Shown: piece after piece, positions 44,898 to 52,657 of the stretch
How positions within the stretch are numbered: the stretch's first letter is position 1
How the letters are laid out: every line of letters begins with the position of its first letter
Origin: Solobacterium sp.
Lineage (GTDB): Bacteria; Bacillota_I; Bacilli_A; Erysipelotrichales; Erysipelotrichaceae
Assembly (NCBI GenBank): GCA_017430925.1
Contig: JAFRMA010000053.1
Location: 1-64,000, forward strand
Length of the DNA stretch: 64,000 nt
Direction of reading: 5' to 3'
The notes under the pieces: model-generated
Seen by the model: only the letters and a program-made list of their open reading frames with translations
The model's database searches: none
Told to the model about the DNA's origin: nothing
Made by a program: the position numbers and the translations under genes

Positions 44898-45620
44898 ATG
44901 ACTGCTGAATATAAGGCGTTGTCAAACAGCATGATAATGTGGATCGCATGTCTTCCTGGTGTAGCGATCGTTATTTATCAGGCGTATCTGATTTTCAAGA
45001 AATCAAAAGACGACGCGGTAAGAATCGGTTTGAGCAAGAATCAGGTTAGTGCTTCGATTCGTTCCGCGGCAATTACTTCCATTGGACCGTGTCTGGTGAT
45101 GATCACCGCTATGTTAGCGCTGATGATGTACGATGGTGCACCATTTGCCTGGCTGCGTACAAACTTCATCGGTTCAATCACCTATGAATTACAGGGTGCT
45201 CAGTTTGCGGCTGACGGTATCGGTATTGAACTGGGAAGCGCGCAGATGGACGCCAACTTCCTGGCTACCGCATGTATCGTAGAAGCCGGAGGCTGTGTGG
45301 GTTGGGTTATCTTCTCGGCACTGTTCTCTGACCGTATGGAAGTCGTACAGGAAAAGCTGGCCGGCGGAAATATGAACGCAGTTCCGATTATCGGTACAGG
45401 CGCGCTGATCGGCGTGTACTGCTCCCTGACTGTTGACCGTCTGATCCCGTTCAAGACACAGGCGTTTGGTGTATTTGCCGGTGCTATTGCGATTACCTTA
45501 CTGACACTGTGGGACAGAAAGAATCCGAAACAGTGGGTTAAGGAATGGGGTCTTACCATCTGCATGATTATCGGTATGTTTGTATGTACAGTCATCGATA
45601 TCATGAATGGAGTTATTTAA
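44898..45620 (+). CDS. DUF5058 family membrane protein
   Basis: The 240-residue protein has about six membrane helices and resembles the DUF5058 family, uncharacterised proteins often found with amino-acid hydrolase genes. NSMIMWIACLPGVAIVIYQA is the first helix and GIELGSAQMDANFLATACIV a polar loop typical of the group. With the following membrane protein it probably forms a two-part importer. The start codon is doubtful: AAAGGAG is 17 bases from the ATG, longer than usual, and an ATT at 44886 would be better spaced. Just before it, 44799-44897 contains a second GGAGG followed by the three-codon frame ATG CAA TAA, without an obvious role. Confidence 0.72.
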   Translation: MTAEYKALSNSMIMWIACLPGVAIVIYQAYLIFKKSKDDAVRIGLSKNQVSASIRSAAITSIGPCLVMITAMLALMMYDGAPFAWLRTNFIGSITYELQGAQFAADGIGIELGSAQMDANFLATACIVEAGGCVGWVIFSALFSDRMEVVQEKLAGGNMNAVPIIGTGALIGVYCSLTVDRLIPFKTQAFGVFAGAIAITLLTLWDRKNPKQWVKEWGLTICMIIGMFVCTVIDIMNGVI

Positions 45621-45632
45621 GGAGGATATGAC

Positions 45633-46331
45633 ATGAATAACGAACAACAGAATATTTATAAGAATGAGTATCTTCCCTATATCGTACGTGTAGGTAAAAT
45701 TACCAGCTGGCTGTCTCTGCCGCTGATCTTTATCCCTGCGCTTGTCGTAGTCATCTTCTTCGGCGCAAGACCGGATGCCGGTGGTGTTATTACAGGTCTG
45801 GTCGGACTGTGTTCCGCGATGTTAGCCTGGTATATCGTTGACCCGGTTACCTTATATCCGATCCTGCATATTCCAGGCATGTATATGACATACCTCTGCG
45901 GAAACTCGAAAGAAATCCGTGCTCCTGCCGCTACTGCAGCATTATCTGCCGCAGGTGTTGAAGCAGGTACAGAACATGGTACGATCGTTGCCGGTATCAG
46001 TATCGCGATTTCCATCTTTATTTCTGTAGGTACAATGACACTCGTTGCCATCCTCGGTAATGCGATCCTGGCAGTTCTGCCGCAGACAGTACTCCATGCG
46101 CTGAACTACCTGTTACCTTCCCTGTTCGGTACGATGTGTATGCAGAGAATTCTTCTTGACCCGAAGTCTTCCCTGATCATTCTGCCGATTTCCATCGCGT
46201 TAAAGTTCTTATCAATGAATGGATTCTTCAAGTTCCTGCCGTTTGGCGGTGGTTATGCACAGATCCTGCTTTGCGTTATTGCCGGAGTTATCGTGGCGAG
46301 AATCGTACATAAGGATAAACTGAAAGCGTAA
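45633..46331 (+). CDS. Membrane protein, partner of DUF5058 protein
   Basis: This 232-residue protein is almost entirely hydrophobic, with six or seven helices and the segment LCGNSKEIRAPAATAALSAA in a loop. I do not recognise a named family, but it begins 12 bases after the DUF5058 gene with AAGGAGG and ends just before the hydrolase gene, so the two membrane proteins likely work together as a transporter for the operon's substrate. Neither has an ATPase or binding protein nearby, so transport would be secondary. Confidence 0.65.
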   Translation: MNNEQQNIYKNEYLPYIVRVGKITSWLSLPLIFIPALVVVIFFGARPDAGGVITGLVGLCSAMLAWYIVDPVTLYPILHIPGMYMTYLCGNSKEIRAPAATAALSAAGVEAGTEHGTIVAGISIAISIFISVGTMTLVAILGNAILAVLPQTVLHALNYLLPSLFGTMCMQRILLDPKSSLIILPISIALKFLSMNGFFKFLPFGGGYAQILLCVIAGVIVARIVHKDKLKA

Positions 46332-46356
46332 ATACATACAGATAAGGAGAATAAAC

Positions 46357-47052
46357 ATGGTTAATTTCAACGAGAAAGTACATGCCTATATCGCCGCGAA
46401 GTATTATGTCTATCTGACAGAAAGATTCGGTGACAGAGGTAAGAGAGCATTTATTCACGGTACACAGTATTACGCAGAACAGAGAGGCCGCAGAATGGCT
46501 CAGAGAGCGATTCGTGACGGCAGAGAACTGGATTTCGGTACTTATCAGGAATATGGTGAATGGGTAAATACTCCGTATACCATTGAGAACGGATGGTCCA
46601 ACCAGTCTACAGTACAGAGCTGGTCACCGGATCTTGAACTGAAGATCACAAGATGCCCGTGGCATACACAGTTCAAGGAAATGGGTCTGGTTGAAGCAGG
46701 TCATACATACTGCGCTCACCTGGATAACTCGATCTGCCGCGGATTCAATCCGTATATTACCTATGATGTATTACAGACACTGCATAAGTCAGATTTCTGC
46801 ACACATATCATCCGTAATGTAAACTTCGCAGAAGGCGAGAAACATCCGAAGAAGACAGAATACCTGAAAGACTGGGATTATCATTGCGCTCATTCCTTCT
46901 ATGCGTACGGAGAAGTCACAAAGGCGATCTTCCAGGCTGAAGGTGAAGATGTAGTTAATCAGGTTTTGAAAGATTTTGCGGAAGACTATGGTCAGGAGAT
47001 GGCTGATATCCTGGTGAAGTTCAGGGAGACAAACTTCAACGTTTGTGATTAG
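46357..47052 (+). CDS. L-2-amino-thiazoline-4-carboxylate hydrolase family protein
   Basis: The 231-residue protein belongs to the ATC hydrolase family. Typical signs are AKYYVYLTERFGDRGKRAFI, EITRCPWH-like LELKITRCPWHTQF, and YCAHLDNSICRGFNP with conserved cysteines. In Pseudomonas this enzyme opens the ring of 2-amino-thiazoline-4-carboxylate to carbamoyl-cysteine; in Bacillota the family is broad and most members are untested. AAGGAG lies before the ATG. It is followed after three bases by the cysteine desulfidase gene, which gives good support for cysteine as the product. Confidence 0.78.
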   Translation: MVNFNEKVHAYIAAKYYVYLTERFGDRGKRAFIHGTQYYAEQRGRRMAQRAIRDGRELDFGTYQEYGEWVNTPYTIENGWSNQSTVQSWSPDLELKITRCPWHTQFKEMGLVEAGHTYCAHLDNSICRGFNPYITYDVLQTLHKSDFCTHIIRNVNFAEGEKHPKKTEYLKDWDYHCAHSFYAYGEVTKAIFQAEGEDVVNQVLKDFAEDYGQEMADILVKFRETNFNVCD

Positions 47053-47055
47053 CTG

Positions 47056-48324
47056 ATGGGCTGTCATTACAAAGTCTACGTTGACATACTTAAAGAAGAA
47101 CTGATCCCTGCTATGGGATGTACAGAACCAATCTCGCTGGCATACGGCGGTGCCCTGGCAAAGGATTTCCTGGGTGGTGAAACACCGGTGAAGGTGACTG
47201 CCCGCTGTTCACGCAATTTGTTGAAGAACGCAATGTGTGTGAAAGTGCCCAATACAGGAGGAATGATCGGTGTCAAGGCGGCGGTGGTAGCCGGCCTGGT
47301 CGGCGGTGAATCGGCGAGTAAGATGGAAGTTATCTCCCATCTTACGGATGGTGACCGTGAAAAAGTACGTCAATTACTAAATCAGGATATATGTACAGTA
47401 GAAATGCTGGAATCTCCGATACCTCTGCATTACATTCTTGAAGTGCAATCGGAATCTCATGATGTAATCGTAGAGATCAGTCACAAACATACGCATATTG
47501 CGCGTTTATCCGTGGATGGAAATGATCTGGACCTGGAAAGCGGCCAGCTTGTGCAGACAGTACCGGCAGACCGCAGTGTTCTTACTGTTGAAGGAATTCT
47601 GGAGTTTGCGGAAACCGTTGATCTTGAGGATATCCGTGAGGTAATCGGAAGACAGATTCAAGACAATTACACGATTGCGGAAGAAGGGCTGACCGGAAAA
47701 TACGGCGTTGATATCGGGAATCTGATTCTATCGAAGGAAGAAGATACTGTTGAGACAAAGATGAAGGCTTATACAGCGGCTGCATCGGAATGCCGCATGG
47801 AGGGCTGCCCTCTGTCCGTAGTAATCAATTCCGGAAGCGGAAACCAGGGAATTACTTCCTCGGTGCCTGTCGTCGTTTACTGCCGGGAGAATCATCTTCC
47901 GGAAGAAAAGATATACAGAGCCCTAGTATTGTCCAACTTACTGACAATTCACCAGAAAACCGGAATCGGGACGTTGTCCGCGTTCTGCGGTGCAGTATGC
48001 GCATCCATCTCTTCAGCTGCCGCAATAACTTATCTGAAAGGCGGCGGACTGGAGGAGATCTCCGCAACCCTGTCCAACAGTTACGGTGGTATTGCCGGTA
48101 CGATTTGTGACGGCGCAAAAGCCACTTGCGGATTCAAGATCTACAGCGCGTTATCTTCTGCTTTCCTGGCAGGAGAGATGGCACTGCGGACGAAACGGTA
48201 TCCTGGAAATACAGGCATTATCCGTAATACTGTGGAAGATTCTGTCCAGGCAATCGGTAAGCTTGCCCGGGAAGGAATGGTCGATACAGACAAAAAGATC
48301 CTGCAGATCATGCTGGAGGACTAG
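47056..48324 (+). CDS. cyuA: L-cysteine desulfidase, CyuA family
   Basis: This 422-residue protein is of the UPF0597/CyuA type, iron-sulfur enzymes that cleave L-cysteine to pyruvate, ammonia and sulfide. PAMGCTEPISLAYG near residue 18 holds the first cluster cysteine, VKVPNTGGMIGVKAA is conserved, and the C-terminal CGAVCAS and GTICDGAKATCGFK supply the rest. The ATG at 47056 has no ribosome binding site of its own, so it is probably translated by ribosomes finishing the hydrolase gene. It would be the last step of the operon. A strong terminator follows. Confidence 0.88.
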   Translation: MGCHYKVYVDILKEELIPAMGCTEPISLAYGGALAKDFLGGETPVKVTARCSRNLLKNAMCVKVPNTGGMIGVKAAVVAGLVGGESASKMEVISHLTDGDREKVRQLLNQDICTVEMLESPIPLHYILEVQSESHDVIVEISHKHTHIARLSVDGNDLDLESGQLVQTVPADRSVLTVEGILEFAETVDLEDIREVIGRQIQDNYTIAEEGLTGKYGVDIGNLILSKEEDTVETKMKAYTAAASECRMEGCPLSVVINSGSGNQGITSSVPVVVYCRENHLPEEKIYRALVLSNLLTIHQKTGIGTLSAFCGAVCASISSAAAITYLKGGGLEEISATLSNSYGGIAGTICDGAKATCGFKIYSALSSAFLAGEMALRTKRYPGNTGIIRNTVEDSVQAIGKLAREGMVDTDKKILQIMLED

Positions 48325-48329
48325 GTGAA

Positions 48330-48371
48330 TAAAACAGGAAGTTTCTTAACTTAAGATACTTCCTGTTTTAC
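48330..48371 (+). terminator. Terminator after cyuA
   Basis: AAAACAGGAAGT and ACTTCCTGTTTT pair over 12 bases, with TCTTA/TAAGA pairing inside the loop. The T-run follows within and after the stem. Confidence 0.85.
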
Positions 48372-48376
48372 AATAA

Positions 48377-48393
48377 TTCCTATACTATAGGAA
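48377..48393 (+). promoter_or_regulatory. 17-bp palindrome over a -10 element
   Basis: TTCCTATA, C, TATAGGAA is a perfect palindrome with 8-base arms. It contains TATACT, a plausible -10 box, 25 bases before the ATG at 48411. It may be a repressor operator for the operon of the DUF3592-like protein, dehydrogenase and LarA homologue. Confidence 0.5.
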
Positions 48394-48410
48394 CGTAAGG
48401 AGTCATAATC

Positions 48411-48857
48411 ATGAAATTTTATACACCGGATCATCTGACACGTTTCCTGATCTTTGCGGCAGGCTGTTTTTTTATCGTAGATCTGCTGGCATACGCAGTA
48501 AAGGAATGGAGGCGGATCAGTCATCTGAACCGCACCGGTACGGAAGTGAAGGCTGTGTTTACAAATATCAAGTCAGAGATTATCAAACGGAAGATGAAAA
48601 GTACCGCTGACCTGGCTTATACCACACAGAACGGGGAAACGATCAGGTACCTGTGGGAAAAGGGATTCTTTGACGAAGAAGTACTGTTGTTCCGGAATAC
48701 CGATAAGAAGAAACTGGATGTAACGGTGAAATATGATCCCGAGAATCCGAAGGATATGTATGTGGTGGATTGTTACAACCAGAAGAAACATATTCTGGTG
48801 ATGGGGCTGTGTGTGCTTTCGGCAGTTACGCTTGGATATTGCCTGTTGATTGCATAG
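48411..48857 (+). CDS. DUF3592-like membrane protein
   Basis: This 148-residue protein has a helix near residues 10-28, an extracellular or cytosolic beta domain with KLDVTVKYDPENPKDMYVVD (shown in part), and a second helix near the C-terminus (HILVMGLCVLSAVTLGYCLL). The VKYDPENP motif is characteristic of DUF3592-type proteins, small two-helix proteins without known function. AAGGAG precedes the ATG. It sits directly ahead of the dehydrogenase gene, 11 bases apart, so co-transcription is likely. Confidence 0.65.
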   Translation: MKFYTPDHLTRFLIFAAGCFFIVDLLAYAVKEWRRISHLNRTGTEVKAVFTNIKSEIIKRKMKSTADLAYTTQNGETIRYLWEKGFFDEEVLLFRNTDKKKLDVTVKYDPENPKDMYVVDCYNQKKHILVMGLCVLSAVTLGYCLLIA

Positions 48858-48868
48858 AGGTGTACAGG

Positions 48869-49849
48869 ATGAAGTTATACGTATATGCGATGGAACCGGA
48901 TGAGATACCGTATTTTGACGCGTTTTCAGCGAAATACGGCATTGAATATGGCTATACGGAAGAGTATCCGTCACCGGAGAATTTATCCTGGTGTACAGGA
49001 TATGACGCGATTTCGATCATCACCAATCCCATGGGTAAGGGTGAACTGGATCGTCTGTACAGTTACGGGATAAAATACCTGATCACCAGAAGTATCGGAT
49101 ATGAACATATCAATGTACGATATGCGCACCAGCTCGGAATGAGAACAGCGCACGTGACGTATTCTCCCAACGCGGTCGCCAATTACACGATCATGATGAT
49201 GTTGATCGCGTGCAGGAGACTGCCGTTTATCATGATGAAGAATGCCAGACAGGATTTCTCCCTGCCGGGAAATCTGGGAAAAGAATTGTCGAACTCCACA
49301 GTAGGTATTGTCGGAACCGGGAATATCGGTTCTGCGGTAGTCCGGCATCTATCCGGATTCGGCTGTAAGATTCTGATGAGTGATCCTTATCCGAAAGAAG
49401 AACTGAAATGTTACGGAGAATACGTGGATACAGAGGATCTTTACCGTAATGCGGATATTATCACTCTGCATGTGCCGGCATCCGCGGATACTCTTCACAT
49501 GATCAGTGATGAGGAACTGTCAAAGATGAAAGACGGAGTGATCCTGGTGAACGCGGCCAGGGGTTCTCTGATCGATACGGAAGCGATGATCCGCGGGCTG
49601 GAGAGCGGTAAGATCGGGTTTGCGGCACTGGATACTATTGAGAACGAAGAAGGATTATACTACCTGGATCATTCCGGAGATATTCTGAAGAATCATGATC
49701 GTTCAATCCTGATGGCTTTCCCGAACGTGTTCTTATCACCGCACATGGCTTATTACACAGAAGAAACTGTTTCTGACAGAGTGTATCATGTCTTTCAATT
49801 GCTGAAGGACTTTGCGGAAGGAAAAGAGAATCCGCTGGAAGTAAAGTGA
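48869..49849 (+). CDS. D-2-hydroxyacid dehydrogenase
   Basis: The 326-residue protein is an NAD-dependent D-2-hydroxyacid dehydrogenase, of the D-lactate dehydrogenase type. It has RSIGYEHIN near residue 77, the nucleotide-binding VGIVGTGNIGSAVVRHL near 149, VNAARGSLID near 231 with the catalytic arginine, the glutamate in the ENEEGLYYLDH region and the histidine in LSPHMAYYTEE. It would interconvert 2-oxoacids and D-2-hydroxyacids. The start at 48869 follows AGAGG. The adjacent LarA-family racemase suggests joint handling of L- and D-hydroxyacids. Confidence 0.92.
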   Translation: MKLYVYAMEPDEIPYFDAFSAKYGIEYGYTEEYPSPENLSWCTGYDAISIITNPMGKGELDRLYSYGIKYLITRSIGYEHINVRYAHQLGMRTAHVTYSPNAVANYTIMMMLIACRRLPFIMMKNARQDFSLPGNLGKELSNSTVGIVGTGNIGSAVVRHLSGFGCKILMSDPYPKEELKCYGEYVDTEDLYRNADIITLHVPASADTLHMISDEELSKMKDGVILVNAARGSLIDTEAMIRGLESGKIGFAALDTIENEEGLYYLDHSGDILKNHDRSILMAFPNVFLSPHMAYYTEETVSDRVYHVFQLLKDFAEGKENPLEVK

Positions 49850-49859
49850 GGGGATCCGT

Positions 49860-51137
49860 ATGATTGTATATCTGCCCTATGGTGACCGCAGACTGGCACT
49901 GAATCTTCCTGACAACCAGCCCTGTACAATACTGCAGGGGAAGCTGGAATCCTATGTGCCGGAACAAGGGGAAGAGGATCTGGTTCAAAATGCCATGAAT
50001 CATCCCATCGGAAGTCAGAAATTATCAGAACTGGCAAAGGGAAAGAAGAAGGTTGTATTGATCTGCAGTGATCATACACGTCCGGTGCCAAGTAAGCTGA
50101 TCGTGCCGAGAATGCTGGAAGAGATACGCAAAGGCAATCCGGATGCGGAGATCACTCTGTTGATTGCGACGGGATGTCACCGTTCCACCAGCAGGGAAGA
50201 GCTGCGCGCGAAGTTCGGGGATGAAATCTTTGAACAAGAGAAGATCATCATCCATGACTGTGAGAAGGAAGAAGATCTGGTATATATCGGGACGCTTCCT
50301 TCAGGCGGGGATCTCGTGATAAACAAGCTGGTATATGAGGCAGATCTGGTCTGTTCCGAAGGATTTATTGAACCGCATTTCTTCGCGGGATTCTCCGGAG
50401 GACGGAAGAGTATCCTTCCGGGTGTTGCGTCCAGAGTATGCGTACATTACAACCATAACTCCGGGTTCATGGATGATCCGCATTCCCGTATGGGAGTATT
50501 GGATAGTAATCCGATCCACCGGGATATGATCTGGGCTGCCCGCAAAGCCGGTCTGGCATATATCGTAAATGTTGTACTGAACGCGAAGAAGGAAGTCATC
50601 GCCGCATTTGCCGGAGATGTGGATGAAGCACACCGCGCAGGGGCAGAGTTTGTGCTGGAACAGATGGGATGCCAGGCTGTGCCGGGAGATATCGTCGTGA
50701 CAACCAATAATGGATATCCCATGGATCAGAATGTCTACCAGATGGTCAAGGGAATGTGCACCGCGGAAGCCACATGTGCGGAAAACGGTGTAATCATCGC
50801 TGCCGGAGAATGCCGTGACGGACTGGGCGGAGATAGTTTTTACCGGACGTTTAAAGAGTGCCGGGATGTTTCGGAATTGCTGGCCAGGTTCCGGGCAACA
50901 CCTCCGCAAGAGACAATTACCGATCAGTGGCAGTCGCATATCTTCGCCAGAATCCTTGAGAAACATACCGTGATCTTCGTCAGTGAGATGGAAGATTCCG
51001 TTGTAAGGGACATGCATATGATTCCTGCGCATGATCTGGAAGAAGCGATGATGATCGCAAGACAGTTGGTCCGCAAAGAAAACTGCAGTATTACAGTGAT
51101 TCCCGAGGGTATCTCCGTGATCCCTGTATCGGAGTAA
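49860..51137 (+). CDS. larA: LarA family nickel-pincer racemase homologue
   Basis: This 425-residue protein is a lactate racemase-type enzyme. It contains CSDHTRPVPS near residue 71, ATGCHRSTS near 107, and EPHFFAGFSGGRKSILPG near 178, whose lysine holds the nickel-pincer nucleotide. The LarA family includes racemases and epimerases for lactate, malate and other 2-hydroxyacids, so lactate is not certain. The cofactor genes larB, larC and larE are not in this window, so it depends on genes elsewhere. GAGGGGATC lies before the ATG, 10 bases after the dehydrogenase. Confidence 0.85.
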   Translation: MIVYLPYGDRRLALNLPDNQPCTILQGKLESYVPEQGEEDLVQNAMNHPIGSQKLSELAKGKKKVVLICSDHTRPVPSKLIVPRMLEEIRKGNPDAEITLLIATGCHRSTSREELRAKFGDEIFEQEKIIIHDCEKEEDLVYIGTLPSGGDLVINKLVYEADLVCSEGFIEPHFFAGFSGGRKSILPGVASRVCVHYNHNSGFMDDPHSRMGVLDSNPIHRDMIWAARKAGLAYIVNVVLNAKKEVIAAFAGDVDEAHRAGAEFVLEQMGCQAVPGDIVVTTNNGYPMDQNVYQMVKGMCTAEATCAENGVIIAAGECRDGLGGDSFYRTFKECRDVSELLARFRATPPQETITDQWQSHIFARILEKHTVIFVSEMEDSVVRDMHMIPAHDLEEAMMIARQLVRKENCSITVIPEGISVIPVSE

Positions 51138-51146
51138 ATGTAAACC

Positions 51147-51854
51147 ATGAATACATTCAAAGATTTATACATAGAAACAAAACAGGATGTGATCGATGCG
51201 GTGGAAACGTATGGTTTTCTGCCGTTTTTCGCGAATGAAATTCCGGGTTTTTCCATTGAGGAACACATCGCCAGAAAAGCGTACTTCTCCGATGAACCGG
51301 GAATCTGGGAGTGGAAAGGCGCGATCATCCAGGAGTCCCGGTGTGCCTACGGTAAATTCTTCCGGAACAAGGCGGCGTTTATCTCCCGTAAATGGTTTTA
51401 TGACTTTGCGAATTACCGCCGGGATGGCTATGACTACGAAGCACGGTGTGAGGACGGACTGGCCACATATCCTGAACAATATCTGTATGAGCTGATTTCC
51501 TCTCACAGATCCATGTTGTCTAAGGATGCCAAGGCAGTCGGCGGATATGTCAAACCCAGAACTGCCGGACCGGATCAGTGGGAACCCCGGAAAGGCTTTG
51601 ACACAACGATCACAAAACTGCAGATGCAGACGTATATCATCACCAGTGATTTTGAGTATGAACTGGATAAGAAGGGGAATTTCTACGGCTGGGGTATTGC
51701 CAGATATACTACTCCTGAGGTATTCTTCGGCAAGTCTTTCGCTTCGCATGTCTATAAAAGAACCCCGGAAGAATCACAGAAGCGGGTACTCAGGCAATTA
51801 AAAAAGATCCTGCCGGATGCGGATCCGGAGGACCTCAGAAGATTTCTTGGTTAG
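51147..51854 (+). CDS. AlkZ-related protein of unknown function
   Basis: This 235-residue protein resembles an uncharacterised family that databases call AlkZ-related. Landmarks are FKDLYIETKQDVIDAVETYG, FISRKWFYDFANYRRDGYDY and YELISSHRSMLSKDAKAVGG (residues about 115-135). True AlkZ/YcaQ glycosylases are longer with a catalytic QxQ motif that I do not see, so DNA repair is not assured. It begins 9 bases after larA and ends overlapping the minus-strand lipoprotein gene by four bases. It could be the third gene of the hydroxyacid operon, but no functional link is evident. Confidence 0.6.
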   Translation: MNTFKDLYIETKQDVIDAVETYGFLPFFANEIPGFSIEEHIARKAYFSDEPGIWEWKGAIIQESRCAYGKFFRNKAAFISRKWFYDFANYRRDGYDYEARCEDGLATYPEQYLYELISSHRSMLSKDAKAVGGYVKPRTAGPDQWEPRKGFDTTITKLQMQTYIITSDFEYELDKKGNFYGWGIARYTTPEVFFGKSFASHVYKRTPEESQKRVLRQLKKILPDADPEDLRRFLG

Positions 51855-52459
51855 TCTGAATTGAGCGAATAATTTGTTACTTCGTAAGTACCGTCACTGT
51901 TTCCGGTAACTGTAATCGTTCCGGATACGGTGATGGTTTTCTTTTCCTCTGATGCTTTACCGATCAGTGCGCTGCCGTAATCCAGAGCACTTTTCATCAG
52001 GAATAACTGATACTCTTCTTCCGGAAGTTTCTCTGCGTCATGGAATTCATCCTTGTGATCATCGGCATAGTCATCCAGGGTATAACTTGTGTCCATACCA
52101 TCAAGATCCAGCTGTATTACTTCAATCTGGAAGACGGTCTGATTGGTATCCTTGTCTTTTTCCTTGCTTTTGATTGTGTAACTCTGGCACTGGGAGAAGA
52201 TTGCCTTGGTGCGGTATTCCTCAAATGCCTGGCGTAATTCTTCATCGGGATAGTTTTCCAGAAGCGTATCCGTGCTGTAGGTATTCTCCAGAAGCAGGGA
52301 GATCTCTGCGTCTGCTTCGCTGACCATTCCCTCATAGTTGCCCTCATGCATGGCATCAAGAAAAGCTTTCACTGCCGTTTCGGCAGGATCTTCTTTCTTA
52401 CATCCGTATAGTCCGATACAAGTGATGACCAATAGTATCTGTATAAGTTTCCTGACCAT
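51851..52459 (-). CDS. Putative lipoprotein, DUF5105-like
   Basis: This 202-residue protein has a lipoprotein signal (KLIQILLVITCIGLYGC, lipobox LYGC) and a mature part with helical TAVKAFLDAMHEGNYEGM followed by a beta-rich half (QTVFQIEVIQLDLDG). The order resembles DUF5105-type surface lipoproteins of Bacillota with a cystatin/NTF2-like fold, but this is only a general likeness. The start at 52459 is chosen because GGGAG lies eight bases upstream. Its own promoter must lie in 52460-52657 opposite the PASTA gene. Confidence 0.6.
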   Translation of the reverse strand: MVRKLIQILLVITCIGLYGCKKEDPAETAVKAFLDAMHEGNYEGMVSEADAEISLLLENTYSTDTLLENYPDEELRQAFEEYRTKAIFSQCQSYTIKSKEKDKDTNQTVFQIEVIQLDLDGMDTSYTLDDYADDHKDEFHDAEKLPEEEYQLFLMKSALDYGSALIGKASEEKKTITVSGTITVTGNSDGTYEVTNYSLNSD

Positions 52460-52657
52460 GAAATCTCCCAAAGATTAAGATTGATTTAAGTTTTCCGGCT
52501 GTTCTCTCCTGAAGTAATTTGGACAAACCGCAGAACCAAGCCTTTTTCGCTATGTTTAAAGTTTAACACAGGATAATTCCGCAGGAAAGTGTATCCTCAG
52601 CTCCGTTGTAATTCAACAGATAAATGATAAAATACTAATTAAATGTGAGGTTGTTTC

